Positions 23,200 through 34,929 of a stretch of 64,000 nucleotides of DNA are shown one piece after another (position 1 is the stretch's first letter; the number at the start of each line of letters is the position of its first letter). The stretch is from Lycorma delicatula (lineage: Eukaryota; Arthropoda; Insecta; Hemiptera; Fulgoridae). Location of the stretch: assembly GCF_047948215.1 (NCBI RefSeq), contig NC_134460.1:152425320-152489319 (forward strand), read 5' to 3'. The position numbers and the translations under genes were made by a program. The notes beneath the pieces were generated by a model. The model was given only the letters and a program-made list of their open reading frames with translations, was not told the DNA's origin and made no database searches.

Positions 23200-24060
23200 A
23201 AAGTCTGAGTTTCCTTATGATGATTTGTCTACCTTCCAGTAAAGTTCATCTTTTCTTCACAGTTTCCTACTCTCTTCTTCTTTTCTGGGTTCTAGTATTT
23301 TACTCAGTATTTTCAAGTTTGTTTATTTTTCGCTAGTCTAAGGTTGCGTATTCGGCACGTAAAGTACCTCGGCTCTTATCGATGTCGTGTAACGCTTCAG
23401 TTTTCCCATTTTTGAAATTCGATTCTTGTTATATCCATTCTTGGTCATTCCATAAGCTTTTGTGAGTTTTGTGATCCTCGTTTTATCGGCTTCTCCAAAA
23501 TACTTGAAGAAAGAGTTAGCTCTTTTGATTTTACTGTACCTCGTGCTAATGCGTTTGGTTAAACGTTTTGCTTTTGTATGAGTTCTGGTTTTCCAAATAT
23601 ATCCGTAAGCCTATTTTTCAGCCATTTTCTTCGGCATTTTTATTGTGTTCGGCTATTTTTAAACCTTCTGCTAGAATTTCGAGATCGTCTGAAAATGCCA
23701 AGCAATCGATCGAAGGTACTTTGTTTTGGCTCCTAATGTTACTTTTGCAATTTTCTTTTCTTCATATTGTAATCGCCATTTCTAATTGTCTCTTCTAGTA
23801 CTGCATTAAACAAACCTGAGCGGTAATCCGTTTCCTTGTATTACTCCTATTTGGACTTTGAAAGCATCTGGCAGTTTCCCTTTGAATTTTATTTTGGATT
23901 TCGTTCCTGTTAGTGTTTGATTTATTAGTTTTCTTGTTTAGTCCGTATTCTGCAAGGGTGTTGAAAAGGTATTTCCTTGATTATCGAGTCGTATTTGTTA
24001 TTTCTTTTTTAGTATCTTCATTCATTTACTTTAATATTTTCCATATCTTTTAAGTAATTA
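23200..24060 (-). pseudogene. LINE reverse transcriptase fragment (family 2)
   Basis: Read on the minus strand in shifting frames, AEYGLNKKTNKSNTNR-type sequence precedes AFKVQIGVIQGNGLP (about 23812-23890), matching the family motif GVRQGDGLSPLLFN. LAFSDDLEILAEGLK follows (about 23660-23705), carrying the catalytic Asp pair as FSDD, and then a C-terminal LKILSKILEPRKEEE (about 23265-23310). The thumb and connection sequence in between is decayed. It is related to the fragment at 29040-30205 and distinct from LINE-1f. Both ends are truncated and no A-tail is seen. Confidence 0.75.
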
Positions 24061-24064
24061 ATAA

Positions 24065-25130
24065 GAACTTTAATGATATTTACTACTTCTTATATAGTTT
24101 GGAGTTTTTTAATTTTATACCGATCAATTTTTTCCACGGTTTCTCTTAGTTCATCTACGCAAATGCAGGGAAAGTTCCTTTTTATATCAGTGGAGTATTA
24201 TATTTACACATTCCTTAATGATCTATAAAACGTATTATTATGTACCGATAAAATTAAAGATTTATTTATATTTCTTTAATTACGTTCGATTAATGGCATC
24301 CGTGGGTCTGGATTTTAACTAAGTTTGATTTTTTAAAACTAATTAGGCTTACAGTTAGTCCGGCAGAAGCAGTCAGTAACATTAATATAATTTTTTTTTA
24401 AATCAGACCGACATGAATATGTATATAAGAATTCGAAGAATTTCGGAACCTGGTTTAACCCGATAAAAATTTTGTCTTTCGATAAAAAACAGAGTCTTCC
24501 GATCGTGTAATCGCCGAGTACCCAAAGCCGATTTTTCCTACACGAACATTTCAAACAGGCCTCTAAAGTTTTTAATTTATCCGGTAGATATAAAGTAAAA
24601 CCGATAAAACGTTTTCAAAAATAATAAATAGGGAAATATTAAAAAGATTTTTTCATTATTTGTTCGTATTATAATTCTTACAGTAATAAGGGAATATTAT
24701 TCCTTAACAATAATTCCCTTGCTTTTTTTAACCCTTATTACAAAAAAGAAACGGTTTATCCAAACAAAAACCGCGTGATAAAAAAATAATCTTATGAAAT
24801 TAAGTGCTTAACCCTCTTCTACATGTACTGAGGTTATACTCTATTCATAATTCCTCAGGAGTTCAGAGGTAATAAATGGAAGCGTAATATTCTGCTCCAA
24901 TTCTTTACCCAGCGTGGGAGCAAATATTACAATCAACAATTTTGTGTACGCCAGCTGAAATATATACTAAAATAAATTTATTTTCCTTTATGTTTAACTT
25001 TTTTGCTCCCTCTCTCTTTTCTTTAATATTATTGTAAACTAACTACTACTGGAGGATTCTTAATCACTTTTAGTGAAAATTGTGCAATAAGGTTATTTTC
25101 TTAATTACCGCACTCATAATTTTTATCAAT
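24065..25130. other. Unassigned AT-rich sequence
   Basis: No gene supported. A hairpin-forming stretch (TAATATTCTGCTCC ... GGAGCAAATATTA) occupies 24885-24929. Confidence 0.5.
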
Positions 25131-25144
25131 GGATATATGTATTT

Positions 25145-25959
25145 AAGATAAAGATGTATTTAAAGATAAAGATGCTACGATTTGCTGATGATATAGTAAT
25201 TCTAGCCGAGAGTAAAAAGGATTTAGAAGAAACAATAAACGGCATAGATGAAGTCCTACGCAAGAACTATCGCATGAAAATAAACAAGAACAAAACAAAA
25301 GTAATGAAATGTAGTAGATATAACAAAGATGGACCGCTGAATGTGAAAATAGGAGGAGAAAAGATTATGGAGGTAGAAGAATTTTGTTATTTGGGAAGTA
25401 CAATTACTAAAGATGGACGAAGCAGGAGCGATATAAAATGCCGAATAGCACAAGCTAAACGAGCCTTCAGTAAGAAATATAATTTGTTTACATCAAAAAT
25501 TAATTTAAATGTCAGGAAAAGATTTTTGAAAGTGTATGTTTGGAGTGTCGCTTTATATGGAAGTGAAACTTGGACGATCGGAGTATCTGAGAAGAAAAGA
25601 TTAGAAGCTTTTGAAATGCGGTGCTATAGGAGAATGTTAAAAATCAGACGGGTGGATAAAGTGACAAATGAAGAGGTATTGCGGCAAATAGATGAAGAAC
25701 TAAGCATTTGGCAAAATATAGTGAAAAGAAGAGACAGACTTATAGGCCACATATTAAGGCATCCTGGAATAGTCGCTTTAATATTAGAGGGTCAGATAGA
25801 AGGAAAAACTTGTGCAGGCAGGCAACGTTTGGTATATGTAAAACAAATTGTTAGGGATGTAGGATGTAGAGGGTATACTGAAATGAAACGACTAGCACTA
25901 GATAGGGAATCTTGGAGAGCTGCATCAAACCAGTCAAATGACTGAAGACAAAAAAAAAA
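25145..25959 (+). pseudogene. LINE-1f copy C: 5'-truncated, longest open frame
   Basis: An open frame of 263 codons (25154-25945) covers the end of the LINE polyprotein. It starts just upstream of LRFADDIVILAESKKDLEE, with the intact FADD catalytic Asp pair. EEFCYLGSTITKDGRSRSD, ETWTIGVSEKKRLEAFEM, RLIGHILRHPGIVALILEG and a basic end finishing NQSND follow. The 3' terminus CCAGTCAAATGACTGAAGAC plus an A-run is present. ATATGTATTT is duplicated at 25135-25144 and 25959-25968, the target duplication. At the 5' junction, AAGATAAAGATG is partly repeated, probably made on insertion. The upstream RT and endonuclease are missing, so it is dead on arrival despite being open. Its first Met is not a natural start. 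Copy E differs at about 14 of 213 shared residues. Confidence 0.9.
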
Positions 25960-25969
25960 TATGTATTTC

Positions 25970-26975
25970 ATTAATTTTACAAAAAAAAAAGAAAAAAAAG
26001 TAGTACCACATTAAAAGATAGATTTCGTTTATTATCGTAAAGAAAAAATATTGTGGTTTTAAGTGGGGTTTTTTTTTTATTAAATCAATATGTAAAATTT
26101 ATTTTAAAAGTGCTAGACCATTATCATAACATAAAAACGTATTTTTGAAAGAGTTTATAACAATGTAATAAAATCATTTTAAGCTGCATTAATGCTCTTT
26201 TCATTTATAGAAACGTAAGAGAATTACAGTTAAATACGATCTGAATAGATTTTATGTACATTTATGACCGATATAATCACAGAAGTATAACAAACAGTAC
26301 AACAGCAGGAGCATTACAATCATCGATACTAGTATTATTATTCGTAACGTATTAATAAAGATAGTTAGTTTATTTCCGCATCAGTACCTTCAACCGAATT
26401 TATCAACGAATTTCAAAACCTGTGGTTATTCTACTATTTCAATATTACTATGCGAGATTCAATAATCTTTTCGATTGCTTGTCCATTCGCTTCCGTGTAA
26501 CTAACAACCGCAATAGATGTTAATCCGTAGTTCCTTTTTATTTTATTACAACAAATAAAGCATCACGCACAGATACATACATATTTATTAAGCCTTTGAT
26601 AGTTCACATTTCAGTTCTTCACACTCCAGTTTTCACCTTTCTATTTGCACACCAAATTTCTGTCGTTTTAGAAAGGATTTACTATTGATGAGAAGTAAAA
26701 CTGAGTGAGAAAAGTTACTGCGAATGTACGTCTAGCGTATAAAAATCAACCGCACCGATTTTTGTATTTCCTGAAGTTTTAAATTACGCGACTTCAAAAA
26801 TGCAAATAAATCACTAATCTAATTGTCCTAATTTAGCTTCTTTAATCGTTTTCAACTTCAATATTTACCTCAAACTTAACTTTTTAAACCTTAAGAGTTT
26901 TATTTCTACACAACTAATTTTTAAAAGCACCCTTATAAAAAATGGTGGTACAAATTCAAGAGATGTTTTGAAATT
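25970..26975. other. Unassigned sequence
   Basis: AT-rich with no supported gene or repeat partner. Confidence 0.5.
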
Positions 26976-26981
26976 ATATTT

Positions 26982-27125
26982 TACTTTCCCGTCGATATAG
27001 CGCTATAGCTATACAAGGTAAAATATCGTAATCGGTCCGATCTGGGCATATGCGGTATTCATCGACTTTGACGTTTTGGCACCTAAGCAACCCAAAAACC
27101 CAGACGGAGATTTTCCGGATATTGA
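26982..27125 (+). repeat. Dispersed repeat R-A, fragment
   Basis: Matches the first 150 bp or so of R-A (TTTTACTTTCCCG, GTAATCGGTCCGAT, GACGTTTTGGCACCTAAG, GGAGATTTTCCGGAT). It stops abruptly where R-C begins. Confidence 0.75.
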
Positions 27126-28375
27126 ACCCTTGGGGCTCAGGTCAGCTTAGGCGAATCCCGGAGCTAACTCAGGGGTTCCTCTGGGCCTCCTAGGGCCAAG
27201 GAGCGTATCCCATGGCCGCAGAGCTTGCTTCGGTGTCCGATCCTATCTACCGAAAGGGCTCCACCTCCTGGATCCCCGCACTGCACGTCATCCTCACGGT
27301 TGTAAGAATAATACCGATAAATAATAATTATAGTATTCAGGCTTTATAAAAACTGAAAAAGAAACTAAATTAAATAAGATAGAATAACAGTAACTATGAC
27401 AACTAAAGTACACACACCTCTGAAGACGAAAAATGTATAACTTCTTTCTTTGGCGCGGTGGCAGAAATATAACAATGAAGTTAAAGAATTAATCTTTTTC
27501 CTTAATAAATGTCTTTAATTCACAACCTCACTCTAACTGAGGGTGACAAAATAATGAATATTTTGTATATCTTAACCTCCAAGGGAGCCAGGGACTCGGC
27601 CGATCGCTTAAAACCTTCCCGGGGATAACACGAGTGTATCCTACAAATTTCAAAGTAATCGGTCGGCTGGTTCTCGTGTGATGCGATAACAAACAAAAAG
27701 ACAAACTTTGTACATATTTATATATATATGCATTCTTGAATAACCGTAATCTGTTAGATAGAGAGTGTCTCTGATGCGTACAAAAAATTAGTCTTCAGCC
27801 TACTAACAAATACTCCGTATGAAGTTTGAAAATGAGACGATTTTTTGCAGAGATATTATAAGAGCTCCCCATTGCACCTCCCAAAACAGCGTTCCAGGGG
27901 CATCCCGTTTGTTACCGGTTGATGGTAATGATCGATCTATTCTCCAAAGAGGTGCTCGGACACCTCAAAACTCTATAGTCTCACACGCAGTCCTCACAGG
28001 AAGCCCATTATTGTTAAAAAAAAACATTTTTTAAATTTATTTAATATTATTTTATTTAAATTAAATTTAGTTCTACAATTTTTGTATTTATTATTCATTC
28101 GATTGATTGGAATCATTCAGTTCAAACACAGTTCACACAGTGATAGAGACTCACAGTTCATTAATTCAGTTTATTAAAAGTTTTACTTTAATCGGAAAAC
28201 CTCCACTACTACATATATATTGGAAATTAAATATATCTAACAAACATTTTTCCGTTATACCAAGAAACTTGGGTAAACATTTGTTTGCGACTGATGTGGT
28301 TGTCGAGTAGTTTTTTGGTTTAAGTCGAACAAAAAAAACCCTGTTCTTCTTTATATAATAGTATAGATACAGATA
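27126..28375 (+). repeat. Dispersed repeat R-C, copy 1 (interrupted)
   Basis: A GC-rich head (GGCGAATCCCGGAGC, AACTCAGG, CCGCAGAGCTTGCTTCGG), an AT-rich middle (TATTCAGGCTTTATA, TCTCGTGTGATGCGATAACAAAC) and a tail ending TTTATATAATAGTATAGAT match 39943-40891. R-G sequence lies inside at 27825-28030. The extreme 5' end is missing. A 45-codon open frame (27212-27349, starting MAAELAS) is shared in frame with other copies. The layout resembles non-coding interspersed elements of other insects, from memory and unverified. Confidence 0.75.
27825..28030 (-). repeat. Dispersed repeat R-G, copy 1 (nested in R-C)
   Basis: The reverse complement matches the start of 32650-33020: GACTGCGTGTGAG, GAGCACCTC, GGTAACAAACGGGATGCC, CTCTTATAATATCTCTGCAA. 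It lies between the head and tail of R-C copy 1. Confidence 0.7.
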
Positions 28376-28384
28376 TAGTTAAAT

Positions 28385-29035
28385 CTATTATAATAAGATC
28401 TAGTACCTGTTTACTGAGAAACATTAATGTTTAAATGTAAAAATATTGTAGGAAAAAATTACTCAATATAATACTGTATACAATTTAGTAGCATGTACAA
28501 ACAGTTTTATAAAATTTAAATAGTAATAATATACACGGTTTTAAATCCCGACTGCAGATTACAACTAATTTTTCAGAAGAAATGCGAAAAAAATTTAATA
28601 AAAGTATAATAGTGCAGTTATGCTCGTAAATCTGGTGGTTTTATAAAGTAATATTTCACAAAAGAAAATAAGAAAAAAAGTTTTAATTATTCATCCGAAG
28701 CTATAAATTTTGTTATAAAATCCCTGGAATAGAATTCTTTAAAAGTCGTTCTCAAATTAAAAGGACATAAAAAGTAATAAAACAATGAATGTAAAAATTA
28801 AGAACGATCTTTGTGAATAAAAAATACATAAAATTATAAAAAACCTGTAAACTTTATCTGTTAATGCATACACTAAAATTATATTGTACAGTTAAAGTTC
28901 AGTCAACTTGATTCGGAAAAAATTGCTCATAACATTCGTAATTATTACATAATATTTTCGTTTAAAAGTATTTACAATTTTTTCTTCTATTCGTTCCGAT
29001 CACTAGGGATCACTTTTGCATAATTTTGACTTCTT
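28385..29035. other. Unassigned AT-rich sequence
   Basis: Nothing recognised. Confidence 0.5.
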
Positions 29036-29039
29036 TTTT

Positions 29040-30205
29040 TCCCCAAAACTTTTTCATTATTTCTCATCTTTCTTTTTAGGCAGATCCTTAGAAAATGTTT
29101 AATGTTTTTAGATTTGTTTCTATTTCTTTAAACCGGTTGGTCTTTATGGCTCTGTTTAAGTAGAAATTAAATATTTGTTTTGTCAATCTTTGCTTGTTCG
29201 TTCTGCATAAATGTCCTTAAACTGTAATCTTTTCCGGATTAATTAACCTATTTTTTCTTTATATTTCTAAATTTCCTTTTTACTTTTCAATTTGTACATT
29301 TCATTTTCATATTTTGGTCCGTAAAATTTTCTTAAATTTTTTTTCTATAACTTCTTTTCTATTTTTGTTCTGAAAAAAAAACTGCAGACACTCTGCCGCA
29401 ATTCTGCTTTTGTTAGGACTAAATTTTTGCTGTGCCTCAATTTGGAATTACATTACAGAGATTTTTTATTGTAAATGATCTTCTTGAGATCATAGGCAGT
29501 TTCGATCTTTCGTACTCCATTCTTTATCCCATTTTTTTTTTTTTTCAATTAAATTCAGGCTAATGATTTCTCCCAAACATTTAAATTTTTGAACTCTACT
29601 TATTTGTTTGTTGTCGGAAACCTTAAGCGTTTGAGTTCTTTTCTCTCGTTAAAAGAACTAACTGGAAAATCACTTACCTTTTTCATAAGACATTTGAAGA
29701 GTATTTTGCTTGCGCATTCGCTTAGTTTTTGAATTTTTACTTAAGCCTCGTCTATATCTTTTGCGAAAATTGCAATATCATCTCCGAAGGCCAAAATGTT
29801 TGTATTTATGAATTCAGTTTTAGCGCCCGTTTTTTATGTTTTTGTGTACGTTTAACTTTTTATAACTCTCTTATAATTTTTTCAAGGGATCAATTAAAGA
29901 GGATCGGAGACAGTCCATCTGCTTGCCTTTAACCAGTTTTAATTTCGAACGGTTCTGAAAGTTCCCCTAAGAATTTCACTTTTGATTTTGTCTATTAATG
30001 TTTCTTGTAAAGATTCCCTGTAGATGGAGTCAAAGGCTTTCTTAAAATCTATAAAAATTGTAATTAATTTTGGGTTTTTAATTTTCTGGTATTATAAAAT
30101 TTTACAATTTTTAGTTTTAAATTAAAGATTTACTCTGTACAACTTCTTCCTGGTCTAAATCCACCTTGATATTCTCCGATTTCTTTTTTTTTTGTCGATT
30201 GTATT
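29040..30205 (-). pseudogene. LINE reverse transcriptase fragment (family 2)
   Basis: Minus-strand reading in shifting frames gives EYQGGFRPGRSCTE (about 30130-30190) and then IDFKKAFDSIYRESL (about 30000-30050), which contains the first catalytic Asp. GELSEPFEIKTG with RQADGLSPILFN follows (about 29885-29970), and then LAFGDDIAIFAKDI (about 29755-29800), with FGDD in place of FADD. The order matches the finger and palm motifs of a non-LTR reverse transcriptase. Below 29700 the peptide is too decayed to follow. There are many frameshifts and stops, and both termini are lost. It is related to 23200-24060 and lies in the same orientation 5 kb away. Confidence 0.82.
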
Positions 30206-30328
30206 TTGTTTAACACTATTTTGGACAAAACATTGTATGGGATAGACAACAGTGAAATTCCTTTGTAAATTTATTTTTATTGATAAAAGAAACATTTATT
30301 TTTTATTTTTTAATTAATCGATTAACCC

Positions 30329-30356
30329 ATATTCGACTACCACTGTAGTCGAATAT
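30329..30356. other. Perfect 12-bp hairpin
   Basis: ATATTCGACTAC, loop CACT, GTAGTCGAATAT. The motif ATTCGACTAC recurs 40 bp later in CATTCGACTACA. Confidence 0.8.
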
Positions 30357-30399
30357 ATTATTTATCTCAATAATATAGCGGCATATATTCATTCGACTA

Positions 30400-31595
30400 C
30401 ATTTACAGTAGTGTAAAGGTTTTGTGATAAGTCTAGAATGTTTTGGATTCGAATCCTGTTCAACAAGCATAATATTTTTCACACAGTACAAAACTCATAC
30501 GTCATCAAGAGGCAATAATCCATTGTTTCTGGAATGAATATTTAAATTATTTAATCGAATTTCTAAGTATATAAATATTGTAATAGGAAGTTTACAATAC
30601 CTTAAAGAAAATTAAAATGCATAATTGTTTCTTTGTTATATGTAATGAAAAAGGAAAAGATACGAAACTGATGTAAAAAAACCCCAACAAATGGTATTTG
30701 CAATAAAAAGAGCTGCTTTTTCTTGAAATGAACGTGCGTCGGTCTTTGTTATATTATATATAGGTCTAAAAAGGTACAAAAACAAAAAAAAAAAACAAAG
30801 TACCGTGTAAGACAGTGAAAAATAGTGAGATATTTAAGTTTGTTTCTTCGTTACGCATGTTTATTTAAGTTGATGTAAATTTTGTTGGAATAAATGTTTG
30901 TGTAAAAGAACTCTTTAAAGATAAAAACTTTTAACAACATATTATACACCTAACATAACTTACTCTACGGTAAATCTGTCGAATAAATCCATTCCAAAGA
31001 TAAAAAAGGTTTTATTTAATGTTTCCCTGAGGTATTCAGTGATGGAGTAGGTAAGAGAACCTTCAACGGTGTTTGTAAAGTACTCATTAAAAATAAGTAC
31101 TGACCTATGTTCTTGGAATTTTTTATTTATTTTTTTATCGAAATTACTAGGAATAATTAGGAGCTACAAATCTCCATATTTATAAGTAGTTTATAATGAA
31201 TTTACGCTTTTTTGATTTATCGTTCTTTTAAATGCTAATAATATAAAGTAATATTGCTTACAAATCAAACAGCTTGGGCTGGTAACATTGAAACATGTAC
31301 TGAAACAACATTTTAAGTTCAATTCCCCCAGTGTTCCTTTGACGTGAGTCATTACCAAAATGATCAGGAAAAAAGTACTCTTTATTTTATTTGTTAAAAT
31401 TTCATAGCTATAGGCTATTTACTCGGTGCATAAAAGTTACCTATTCGATTACAATTATTATTTTTCAACTTATATGTTTATTCATCACTTCATTAGTTAT
31501 AACCTGAACCCGATTACAGCTATCCTTCTTTCTTACGTTTAAGGATAAATTTCTGTAAAGTATGAAAAATCAAACTTGACCGGGATTCGAATGAC
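30400..31595. other. Unassigned AT-rich sequence
   Basis: No gene supported. GGATTCGAATCC at 30452 and GGGATTCGAA near 31581 resemble tRNA B boxes and could be SINE crumbs, but no A box accompanies either. Confidence 0.45.
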
Positions 31596-31599
31596 GTGC

Positions 31600-31960
31600 T
31601 ATTCTCCTACTACGCTATTTTCAACTGGTAACAAACGGGGTGCCCCTGAGGTGCTGTTTGGGGAGATGAAAAAGGGTGCTATTACAATATCTTTGCAAAA
31701 AACTTCCGATTTTCAACGTGAAATACGTTAGCAGATTGAAGGATAATGTTTGCTTGCAACAGATACAATCTCGATCTAGCAGATGACGGTTATTCGGAAA
31801 TGTTGTTATATATTCGCAACCGATCTTCCGATTTTCAAAATTCAAACGGTGTATTTGTTTGAGTAAAACAAAATCGCGATGGAGCCAAACAAGAACAAAA
31901 ATTAACTGATTTACTCGTACAATTTTTATTGCATCAGCAACGAACATTCCATTATTCATA
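31600..31960 (+). repeat. Dispersed repeat R-G, copy 2
   Basis: Shares GGTAACAAACGGGGTGCC, AGGTGCTGTTTGGGG, CTTCCGATTTTCAA and AACAAAAATTAACTGATTTA with 32650-33020. An extra segment at about 31705-31810 repeats part of the unit (two CTTCCGATTTTCAA blocks). Confidence 0.7.
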
Positions 31961-32012
31961 ATAAGCTAAATTACCGCAAAACATATTTGAGGTGGGTTCA
32001 GAGGGAGTCGAA

Positions 32013-32203
32013 ACACCATCTTGTCTCTAGCGATACACTGAACGTTATGATTGCATTGTTGTTACTATCGGTAGCGTTCTACTGCGTCGCCGCGATGTTG
32101 GACGAGTCCATTTCAGTAACGAGTAGGGGTGTAAAGTTGACTTTTGAAATTTCATGGATGAGTGATTGATGGGTTGCGGTTTATATGGGACACCCTTTAT
32201 TTT
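32013..32203 (-). mobile_element. mariner fragment: one end only
   Basis: Nearly identical to 3690-3884: it begins in the transposase start (ACACCATCTTGTCTCTAGC), passes through the 5' UTR and ends with the TIR (TTTATATGGGACACCC). Compared with the full element it lacks a duplicated CGATGTTCAGATG stretch. The rest of the gene and the other TIR are absent. Confidence 0.88.
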
Positions 32204-32299
32204 AATTAGCATCATAAAAATATATTAAAACGTAAAATTATAAGTCGGATTAATTTTATTTCAATATTATTACACGACTGTCCAAAAAGGAGTGTAATA

Positions 32300-32395
32300 T
32301 TTAGGGTGTATGTATGTATATTGTAATGTTTGTTCCAACGTAGCAGTTCAATGGCTACATCGATTTAGATGTATAAACACGCGTTGTAATCCTTA
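32300..32395 (+). repeat. Partial R-G end
   Basis: TATATTGTAATGTTTGTTCCA, CGTAGCAGTTCAATGG and CGATTTAGATGTATAAACACG match 32940-33015. It probably belongs to copy 2, with the mariner fragment at 32013-32203 between its two parts. Confidence 0.6.
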
Positions 32396-32649
32396 CGGTA
32401 TATGTATACATACGGTAATATGTATACATATACGAGTATGTAATAGTGGAAATTTACCGGTCGTGGTTAAAGCACAAACTTTAATCGATTGAATTAATGA
32501 ACTGTGATCTATTAGCCTCTATTATTTTTATGTGAGCTGGGTTTGAACAGAATGATTCGAATCAATCGAATGAATAATATTACAAAAATAATAGAATTAA
32601 ATTTTTGTTAAATAAAAAAATAATAATATTAAATAAATCTAAAAAAATT

Positions 32650-33020
32650 CTGTTTAAAAATAATGGACTTCCCGAGACTGCGTGTGAGGTTCTAATGGTG
32701 AGGTGATGCGAGCACCTCGTGCAAGGCCTAGAGTAATCATCACGAACAACCTGTAACAAACGGGATGCCTCAGGGGCGCTGTTTTGGGAAGTTCAATGGC
32801 GTGCTCTTATAATATCTCTGCAACCAATCTACCGATTTTCAAATGGGGTATTTGCTAATACAAAATCATGATGGAAACAAACTAGAACAAATATTAACTG
32901 ATATGGTCAGAAATGGACCTTTTTAATTTATGTATTTAGAATGTATGTATATTATGTTTGTTCCACCGTAGCAGCTCAACGGCAGAACCGATTTAGATGT
33001 ATGACCCCGCGTTGGAATAG
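32650..33020 (+). repeat. Dispersed repeat R-G, copy 3
   Basis: The most complete R-G copy, from GGACTTCCCGAGACTGCG to ATTTAGATGTATGACCCCG. No open frame. It is followed directly by a (TA)n run, possibly its natural tail. Confidence 0.7.
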
Positions 33021-33021
33021 G

Positions 33022-33057
<36 letters not shown>
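33022..33057. repeat. (TA)n microsatellite
   Basis: An uninterrupted TA run at the end of R-G copy 3. Confidence 0.9.
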
Positions 33058-33060
<3 letters not shown>

Positions 33061-33237
33061 ACAATAAATTTAAAAAATTGTACTGTATAGTAAAATACCA
33101 TATACAAAATTGTCATCCGCACGCTCTTTAATTATCTTCTGTTAAAAAGCAATGATTTTCTTTGACAATCGTGTTTTGTTAATATTTATATCTTGTTCTT
33201 TATAAAAATTTAATTATCGTTCTTTATTTATTTAACT

Positions 33238-33378
33238 CCTTGGTTGAATAGGTAGCGTCTTGCCATTTTGTGCGGAAGTTCCGGGTTCGAATCCCGGGTA
33301 AGGTATGGCATATTTTCATACGCTACCACTTTCCACCGGGCGAATGACCACAGCTGTTGATTCCCGCTCTTTCATAAT
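33238..33378 (+). mobile_element. SINE-1 variant with a different tail
   Basis: The tRNA-like head has an A-box-like TTGGTTGAATAGGTAGCG and a perfect B-box region (CGGGTTCGAATCCCGGG), followed by GGTATGGCATATTTTCATACGC as in SINE-1. The end then differs: CCACAGCTGTTGATTCCCGC and an ATAATA run replace the TCCGGAGG tail and poly-A. Confidence 0.78.
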
Positions 33379-33399
33379 AATAATAATAATAAAAATTTA

Positions 33400-34925
33400 A
33401 TTAAAATAGTTTACTAAAACTTAACATGACAATTTCAAACTTTCAACCATATTGTAACAGTGAATGTCATTAAATAGAAAACATTACCGACAACTTATAT
33501 CAATGTTTTTTGTTACTTACGCGTTTCATTTTTTCTGACCATCACCAGGTTGCCACATTTAAACATCCTGCACGGAAAAGGATATTCATTGTATTTAAAT
33601 TCATTAAAAACACAAAATAGAAAATTAAATAAAAACAACTTTTACGTTAAAGTTATTATGAGACTCCATTAATTCCAATATCGTTCTGTGTTGAGTCGTA
33701 TCTTTCAAATACCGTCTACTGATCTATGTCAAGCACAGAGCAGAGTATTAATTTGCTATAATATCATTTAATAAATTGAGATTATTCATCTTCCAGGTTT
33801 AGTGTATCATAAAGTTTTCCAAACATTTAATTCAATCCTATTAATTATATCATCTTCATTTACATTTTATCATCTTCTCATTCCCTACACCAATTTTACT
33901 CGGATCGGTTTTTCTTCAACACTTCGATATCAGGATATTTTATTTCAGTTCATCGCACTCTTGGAAGAGGAAGACCTCTTTCGGTCCACTAACATATTTA
34001 ATCCGTCATTAATCCTTTTCCTCTTTCTAATCTTCTTGTTCTTCCATATTATTCTTTGTTTATCCCTCGATTTTCTAACTTCTACCTCTTGATGTAACGT
34101 TTAGTTAAGAAATATTTACTTTGCAATTTTACTTAAATTACCTGACCGTCTGAGTTGTCCTTCTAATTATTTGCAGCAGTTCTCCCAATTCTTGTACGTT
34201 CTGTTTTTATCATATCGTTCATTAACCGTTTGAATAAATGAAAATCATATCTTATGTTGTATTTCCTTGTCTTATGAAAAAAATCTCCTTTATTTAATTT
34301 CAAACCCTTGTAACTCTACTTTACGACTTTCAATATTTCTATTAAATAGGAGGTAACTTAATGAATTAAGTACATACATTCCTTTATTGTATGCAATTTA
34401 ACCGATTAACAGCCAATGGTGGGTAAACGAACCTTTTCGAAAACATTTTTTTCTTTTTAATTTCTACAAGATTTTTCACACTTTGTACAATGTGCCTTTA
34501 TTTTCTCGGTTTGTGTTATCACAAAAAAAATTATATGGTAATAGGTTTTTAATTAGCAAGTTTATTTTTATATCAACTTACTGTATTTTAGGAGATCGTG
34601 TAACCCCTTCTGTATACTGTACCTAATGATCGCGATATGCTTGTTAAAAATATTTTTTCTATCTTATTTGCTTATTTAAGTATTGCTTTTATTCATCAGT
34701 TCATGAATATTATTTATTTTGAAAACTGATAACGAATACCGGTTGTTAAAAACAATGGTGCGATAACGCAGCTTTGGCTGATGGAGCGATGAATCACACA
34801 AGAGGCGTGTTATTCTTACAGTACAAGTAATAACTTCCCAATCCCGTGTTGTACTATTTTTATGTTTGAATCGTCGAATTTCCTTTTGTCTATCAGTTTA
34901 CTATTTTTATAGACGTCGTTATTTT
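33400..34925. other. Mostly unassigned sequence
   Basis: Contains a 47-bp mariner crumb (33925-33971, listed separately). The T-rich strand around 33800-34090 has an open frame, but its composition explains it. Confidence 0.45.
33925..33971 (+). mobile_element. mariner transposase crumb
   Basis: Matches the reverse complement of about 3082-3128. It includes ATTTTATTTCAGTTCATCGC and CTTGGAAGAGGAAGAC, and codes for ILFQFIALLEEED in the frame lost in the full-length copy. Neither side matches further. Confidence 0.65.
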
Positions 34926-34929
34926 ATAA

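Noticed and set aside
25256..25453. Repeated antisense frames of the LINE copies (also 50521-50724, 54672-54857)
   Set aside because: Exact mirror of LINE-1f coding sequence; similarity among them reflects the sense strand.
33802..34092. 96-codon open frame rich in Ile, Leu, Phe and Ser
   Set aside because: T-rich low-complexity strand; it overlaps a mariner crumb and has no motif. It reads like a membrane protein only through composition.
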